Shown here piece after piece: positions 60,664-64,000 of a stretch of 64,000 bases of DNA. Position 1 is the first letter of the stretch, and every line of letters begins with the position of its first letter. The notes beneath the pieces were generated by a model, which was given only the letters and a program-made list of their open reading frames with translations, did not search any database and was not told the DNA's origin. Both the position numbers and the translations under genes were made by a program. This DNA comes from Candidatus Melainabacteria bacterium (GTDB taxonomy: Bacteria > Cyanobacteriota > Vampirovibrionia > Obscuribacterales > Obscuribacteraceae). The stretch covers positions 3,162,001 through 3,226,000 of the forward strand of contig CP064963.1 in the NCBI GenBank assembly GCA_016699165.1. The letters are read 5' to 3'.

Positions 60664-61599
60664 ATGAAAGCCGTGGTAATCGGCGGCAATGGATTTATCG
60701 GAACGAGTCTGGTCGAGCACCTTGTGGAAAAGGGCTACCAGACTAGAGTTTTTGACAAATATCCAAGCAGATTCATGGAGCCAATAGACGGTGTCGAATA
60801 CATGGTCGGCGGGGATTTAGGCAATCATGGCGATGTGCAAAAGGCTGTGGCAGGGATGGATATCGTCTTCCATCTTGCGTATACAACTTTGCCTGAAACA
60901 TCGAACAACGATCCCATATATGACGTGCGCTCAAATCTTGTAGATACTCTGCAATTAGTGCAAGAGAGCCTTGCCGCCAAGGTGAAAAAATTTGTTTTCA
61001 TCTCATCTGGCGGGACAGTTTATGGCGTGCCCAAGTCGGTTCCTATTAAAGAAGATCATCCAAACGACCCCATTTGTTCCTATGGGATCACTAAGCTTGC
61101 CATTGAAAAATACTTAAGTCTTTATCATCAATTGCACAATCTAGATTATGTTGTTGCTCGCATTGCCAATCCATATGGTGAAAGACAAAACCCAGACTCC
61201 AAGCAAGGCGCCATTGGCGTTTTTCTGGGCAGAATCAAAGCCGATAAGCCAATTACGATATTTGGCGATGGCGAAGTTGTTCGCGACTTCATCTATATAA
61301 GTGATGCAGCCAAAGCAATTATTGCCTGTGGCGAGTTCGATGCCAAAAAGGGTGAACCTAGAGTGTTCAACATAGGATCTGGCAAGGGTTATTCATTAAG
61401 TAATATTGTCGAGACCATAAAGCTCGTGGTCGATGTGCCGGTAAAGGTCGAAAGAACGCCTGCCCGCTCGCTCGACGTTCCTTCAAATGTGCTCGATATT
61501 GATGCCGCTCGCAAATATTTGAAATGGGAGCCGCAAATTGACCTCAAAGAAGGAATCGAGAAAGCCTGGAACTGGGCGAAGTCTTTGAGCGTGGTTTAG
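60664..61599 (+). CDS. NAD-dependent sugar-nucleotide epimerase, GalE-like
   Basis: A 311-residue extended SDR. The NAD loop is VVIGGNGFIGTSLVEHL. FISSGGTVYG and YGITKLAIEKYL hold the Ser and Tyr/Lys set, and ARIANPYGERQ and GDGEVVRDFIYISD are common to UDP-glucose 4-epimerase-like enzymes. Substrate specificity cannot be fixed from sequence. It would supply a sugar for the glycosyltransferases around it. Confidence 0.86.
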   Translation: MKAVVIGGNGFIGTSLVEHLVEKGYQTRVFDKYPSRFMEPIDGVEYMVGGDLGNHGDVQKAVAGMDIVFHLAYTTLPETSNNDPIYDVRSNLVDTLQLVQESLAAKVKKFVFISSGGTVYGVPKSVPIKEDHPNDPICSYGITKLAIEKYLSLYHQLHNLDYVVARIANPYGERQNPDSKQGAIGVFLGRIKADKPITIFGDGEVVRDFIYISDAAKAIIACGEFDAKKGEPRVFNIGSGKGYSLSNIVETIKLVVDVPVKVERTPARSLDVPSNVLDIDAARKYLKWEPQIDLKEGIEKAWNWAKSLSVV

Positions 61600-61728
61600 G
61601 ATCCTGGGCAAATTCGAAAGATTGCAGAATTATAATCTTAGAATTGCCAAGTTGACCGAATCTTGAAGTCTAAGAGAGAATCACGAGGTTGTTGACGACT
61701 GGAATTTATTTCAGGAGCTGGTTATCAG

Positions 61729-62748
61729 TTGAGCATTTCAAGCCGCCCGGAAACTATAGATATCTCCGTAATTGTGGCTGTATACAATGAAGAGCCCCGC
61801 AATTTGACGCTTCTTTTGGAGCGCCTGAGCAAGGCTATCAATCCGCTGAAAATGTCTTACGAAGTCCTTTTCGTAAATGACGGCAGCAAAGATCAGACCT
61901 CGAGCGCTCTGCGTCACATTTCGGTCGAATATCCGCATATAAAATTGATTGAGCTTTCGCGCAACTTTGGTCAGCAAGCTGCAATCACCGCCGGAATGGA
62001 CTATGCAAGCGGCGATATTGTCGTGAACATGGATTCTGATTTGCAAGATCCTCCAGAGCTGATACCGTCTATGGTTCAGAAGTGGAGAGAAGGTTTCGAC
62101 GTGGTTTACGCCACCAGAGCCAAAAGACGCGACAGAGCAATCAAGCGCTTAACTGCTTATCTCTTTTACAGATTGCTTGGTTCTGTTTCTAGTATCAATA
62201 TTCCCCTTGACTCAGGCGATTTTCGTTTGCTCGATCGCAAAGTGGTCGAAGCCCTAAGACATATGCCAGAGAAGACCAGATTTATTCGCGGTCTCATTCC
62301 TTGGCTTGGTTTCAAGCAATGCGGCATTATGCTCGAGCGCGACGCGCGCGAATTGGGCGAGACTGCATATACTCCCAAAAAACTTTTGATGCTCGCACTC
62401 GATGGACTTTTGAGTTTCAGCATTTTGCCCTTGTATGCAATTCCTGTCATCGGATTTGCAGTCTCTGCAATCGGTGTTCTGGCTTGTCTTATTCACTGGG
62501 TCTTAAGCGGCTTGGTTCTTGATAATTTTGCTCTAGTTTGTGCGATGGCAGTGTTCACTGGCATTCAAGCAATGGTTCTAGGTGTGGTGGCGGTTTATCT
62601 GGCCAAAGTGCTGGACGAAGTAAGATCGCGTCCTACTTATGTTGTTGGAAACAAGCTGGGTACCGGCTTCTGCGATGAATTCACTCCGCTTTCGCGCGAA
62701 GAAGCTGTGCGTCATTCGCTTGAAATGGAAAAAATCCGCAATCGCTAA
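61729..62748 (+). CDS. Polyprenyl-phosphate glycosyltransferase, GtrB/DPM-like
   Basis: A 339-residue GT2 enzyme with two C-terminal membrane helices (about 230-290). VIVAVYNEEPRNL opens the fold; LFVNDGSKDQTS and VNMDSDLQDPPELIP are the two Asp motifs of the GtrB/DPM branch. It would make a polyprenyl-phosphate-linked sugar, exactly the donor that GT-C enzymes use, so it fits the two GT-C genes upstream. The start is TTG at 61729, after CAGGAG at a long spacing. A TATAAT lies at 61631 with no clear -35. Confidence 0.9.
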   Translation: MSISSRPETIDISVIVAVYNEEPRNLTLLLERLSKAINPLKMSYEVLFVNDGSKDQTSSALRHISVEYPHIKLIELSRNFGQQAAITAGMDYASGDIVVNMDSDLQDPPELIPSMVQKWREGFDVVYATRAKRRDRAIKRLTAYLFYRLLGSVSSINIPLDSGDFRLLDRKVVEALRHMPEKTRFIRGLIPWLGFKQCGIMLERDARELGETAYTPKKLLMLALDGLLSFSILPLYAIPVIGFAVSAIGVLACLIHWVLSGLVLDNFALVCAMAVFTGIQAMVLGVVAVYLAKVLDEVRSRPTYVVGNKLGTGFCDEFTPLSREEAVRHSLEMEKIRNR

Positions 62749-62944
62749 ATTTGATTTTGTCTGGATCTAATTTAAGATTTAGCGCTAGTAGCACATGTCT
62801 TTTGGCGATGCTTCCACCAAGTATTAAATATGCATGGATTTTCTTAGCAAACCGTTAGGCTTTCTGCCTGGTTTTAATACCTGCAGAATAAACTGAAAAA
62901 GAGACTTGCTCCAAGTGCGTAAGATCTTAAAATCGCAATGAGCA

Positions 62945-62985
62945 AAAAGCCACTTCGTTTTTGGAGAAGCGGCTTTTCAAATTTT
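62945..62985. terminator. Bidirectional intrinsic terminator
   Basis: AAAAGCCACTTC pairs with GAAGCGGCTTTT (62945-62956 and 62966-62977) with one mismatch, flanked by A-runs and T-runs on both sides. It lies between two convergent genes. The rest of the gap 62749-63010 holds nothing else I recognise. Confidence 0.75.
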
Positions 62986-63010
62986 TTACTGCTTCAAAAT
63001 CAGATTTGAT

Positions 63011-63616
63011 TTATTGAGCAGGTTTTGTCTCGGTAGTAGTTGCAGGTGCAGCACCGGCTTCTTTCAAGACGGCAGGCTTGTCTACTGTTACGGCAAACAC
63101 TTTTTTGTCGGTGTGGTTGTTGTATGTGATTGTGCCGTAGTAGTCATCACCGAAGAAATACTCAACTACGGGCATTTTGATTTTAGAATCCGAAAGTTGT
63201 TTGTCATCAACACGCGATTGTGGGGGGGCATCTTTAGGCATCATTATTTTCATAACTGCTTCGCCTTCTTCAGCACTTATGGGTGTTTCTCTGTATAAGC
63301 GTTGCAATTGGAAGCAAGCTCCATTTTTGCATTGAGCAAGTACAACAGCGCCGTCTTTGAGTTTGTTGCGGGCCATGTACTGATTTTTACCGCCAGTGTG
63401 TGCAATTGGGGTATCGTCAAGAGCAAATGAAAACACTGCCTTTTGCAGTGAAGGCTCAGGAATTCCAACAGTCATAGTTTCGACATCGATGGTGCCTTGT
63501 TTGGTAACTGTGTTTGTTTTGTCGGCGATGTCAGCGTTTCCGCAGCCGACTAAGCTCATGGTGGCACACACGGATATCGTGGCTAATAACAGTTGCCTTT
63601 TATTTTTTGCAAACAT
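63011..63616 (-). CDS. Lipoprotein of unknown function
   Basis: A 201-residue lipoprotein with leader LLLATISVCATMSL and lipobox LVGCGN. The mature part is probably all beta, with a GGKNQYMARNK loop (about 75-85), a Cys pair (CKNGACF) and a Pro/Ala/Thr tail. No domain is recognised. GGAG lies upstream of the ATG. Confidence 0.68.
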   Translation of the reverse strand: MFAKNKRQLLLATISVCATMSLVGCGNADIADKTNTVTKQGTIDVETMTVGIPEPSLQKAVFSFALDDTPIAHTGGKNQYMARNKLKDGAVVLAQCKNGACFQLQRLYRETPISAEEGEAVMKIMMPKDAPPQSRVDDKQLSDSKIKMPVVEYFFGDDYYGTITYNNHTDKKVFAVTVDKPAVLKEAGAAPATTTETKPAQ

Positions 63617-63638
63617 TCCGATTCTCCAAAGTGAATCA

Positions 63639-64000
63639 CTAAATTATCTCAGACGAATCGAGTTCATTCATGATTTCTTTGGCTCTGCTTAACAGTCTTT
63701 CCTTATCTTCACAGCATGTCTCACTTAAATAAAGTTCAAGTGCGGCAAGGGGTGAAGTCGCTGATTGTTCGGTCAGTTGGGGCAATCGCGCTTTAGATTT
63801 GTCTGGTATCAATTCTGGTTGCAAACGGACAGAAAGAGCTTCTTGAGCCAGTTGTAAAATCTTGCGCTCGTTTACTTCGCCTACTTTGTCTTGCTTTATG
63901 CGATAGCGTATACGCAGCACACAGCCTGGTAGCAGCGCTTTGGACACTTTTCTACCCAGGATTTCGGTAGCATCGTCTTCAGGACCCAGATCGCTTAAAT
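63639..64000 (-). CDS. C-terminal part of probable SbcD (Mre11-like) exonuclease
   Basis: An open frame that enters from the right edge without a start inside the window; 120 residues are visible. GCVLRIRYRIKQDKVGE and a helical end (AALELYLSETCCEDKERLLSRAKEIM) resemble the C-terminal capping part of SbcD/Mre11 nucleases. The metallophosphoesterase motifs would be outside the window, so the call rests on the tail only. Lipoprotein gene and this one share a direction with a 22-base gap. Confidence 0.4.
   Translation of the reverse strand, partial: LSDLGPEDDATEILGRKVSKALLPGCVLRIRYRIKQDKVGEVNERKILQLAQEALSVRLQPELIPDKSKARLPQLTEQSATSPLAALELYLSETCCEDKERLLSRAKEIMNELDSSEII

Noticed and set aside
63628..63642. 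ATCACTAAATTA, matching part of the dispersed repeat tail
   Set aside because: Only 12 bases match, there is no hairpin beside it and part of it is the stop of a gene. Probably chance.

Overview
The window is a densely coded bacterial chromosome segment of about 60 genes with no rRNA, tRNA, CRISPR array, insertion sequence or phage gene that I can see. The cell is Gram-negative: there is an RND efflux pump with its adaptor, several lipoproteins with lipoboxes, dTDP-rhamnose genes and membrane glycosyltransferases. It shows no photosynthesis gene. The mix of TPR proteins, retropepsin-like proteases, PATAN/DUF4388, WG repeats and a tandem PsbP-like protein suggests a non-photosynthetic relative of Cyanobacteria (Melainabacteria, Obscuribacterales-like). 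That placement is an inference from gene style, not from a marker gene.

Layout. 1-5.9 kb: end of a secreted-protein operon, a palindromic dispersed repeat, then a heavy-metal RND efflux operon with a small Cys/His-rich protein. 5.8-8.6 kb: two paralogous lipoproteins, a CPBP protease and an MgtC-like protein. 8.6-10.6 kb: a TPR protein with a dead zincin domain and two retropepsin domains. 10.6-17.9 kb: an aldo/keto reductase, a tightly packed five-gene operon (universal stress protein to DJ-1-like protein), a double zinc ribbon protein, two strong palindromes and a PPi-type phosphofructokinase. 18-25 kb: bestrophin, a TPR protein, a hybrid sensor kinase, a signal-peptidase-like protein with an altered active site, and a stand-alone E2 acyltransferase. 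25-32.3 kb: rmlC, rmlD, rmlB, rmlA, a priming sugar transferase and a glycosyltransferase, with a FitAB-type toxin-antitoxin pair lodged among them. 32.4-37 kb: a fused SpeD-SpeE polyamine enzyme, then a pair built from MshEN-like repeats and PATAN plus a degenerate GGDEF. 37-40.6 kb: two GT-C membrane glycosyltransferases. 40.5-47.5 kb: an island of poorly known genes (tandem PsbP-like, two DUF2625 paralogues, a WG-repeat protein, a Cys-rich copper-storage-like protein). 47.5-51.3 kb: two more TPR-zincin proteins and an M23 peptidase. 51.3-62.8 kb: two GT4 glycosyltransferases, a Q-rich TPR/zinc-ribbon protein, two large GT-C proteins, a sugar epimerase and a GtrB/DPM-like glycosyltransferase. 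62.8-64 kb: a terminator, a lipoprotein and the end of a probable SbcD.

The strongest unusual signals are these. (1) A family of three exported TPR proteins carries a lethal-factor-like zincin domain: one has an intact HEVGH with a third-ligand Glu at the lethal-factor spacing, one has HEMKH, and one has lost the first His and gained two aspartic protease domains. (2) A gene pair carries c-di-GMP-style domains with degenerate signatures. (3) A signal peptidase I homologue has Arg in place of the catalytic Lys. (4) TAnnnT boxes sit exactly six bases before the start codon of eight genes that lack a clear ribosome site, which suggests leaderless transcripts. (5) A palindromic repeat element occurs at 0.65 and 16.55 kb.

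Much of the window serves the cell surface. dTDP-rhamnose synthesis, a priming transferase, four GT-C enzymes, four further glycosyltransferases and an epimerase point to a lipid-linked glycan. Exported proteases and lipoproteins would act in the same compartment.
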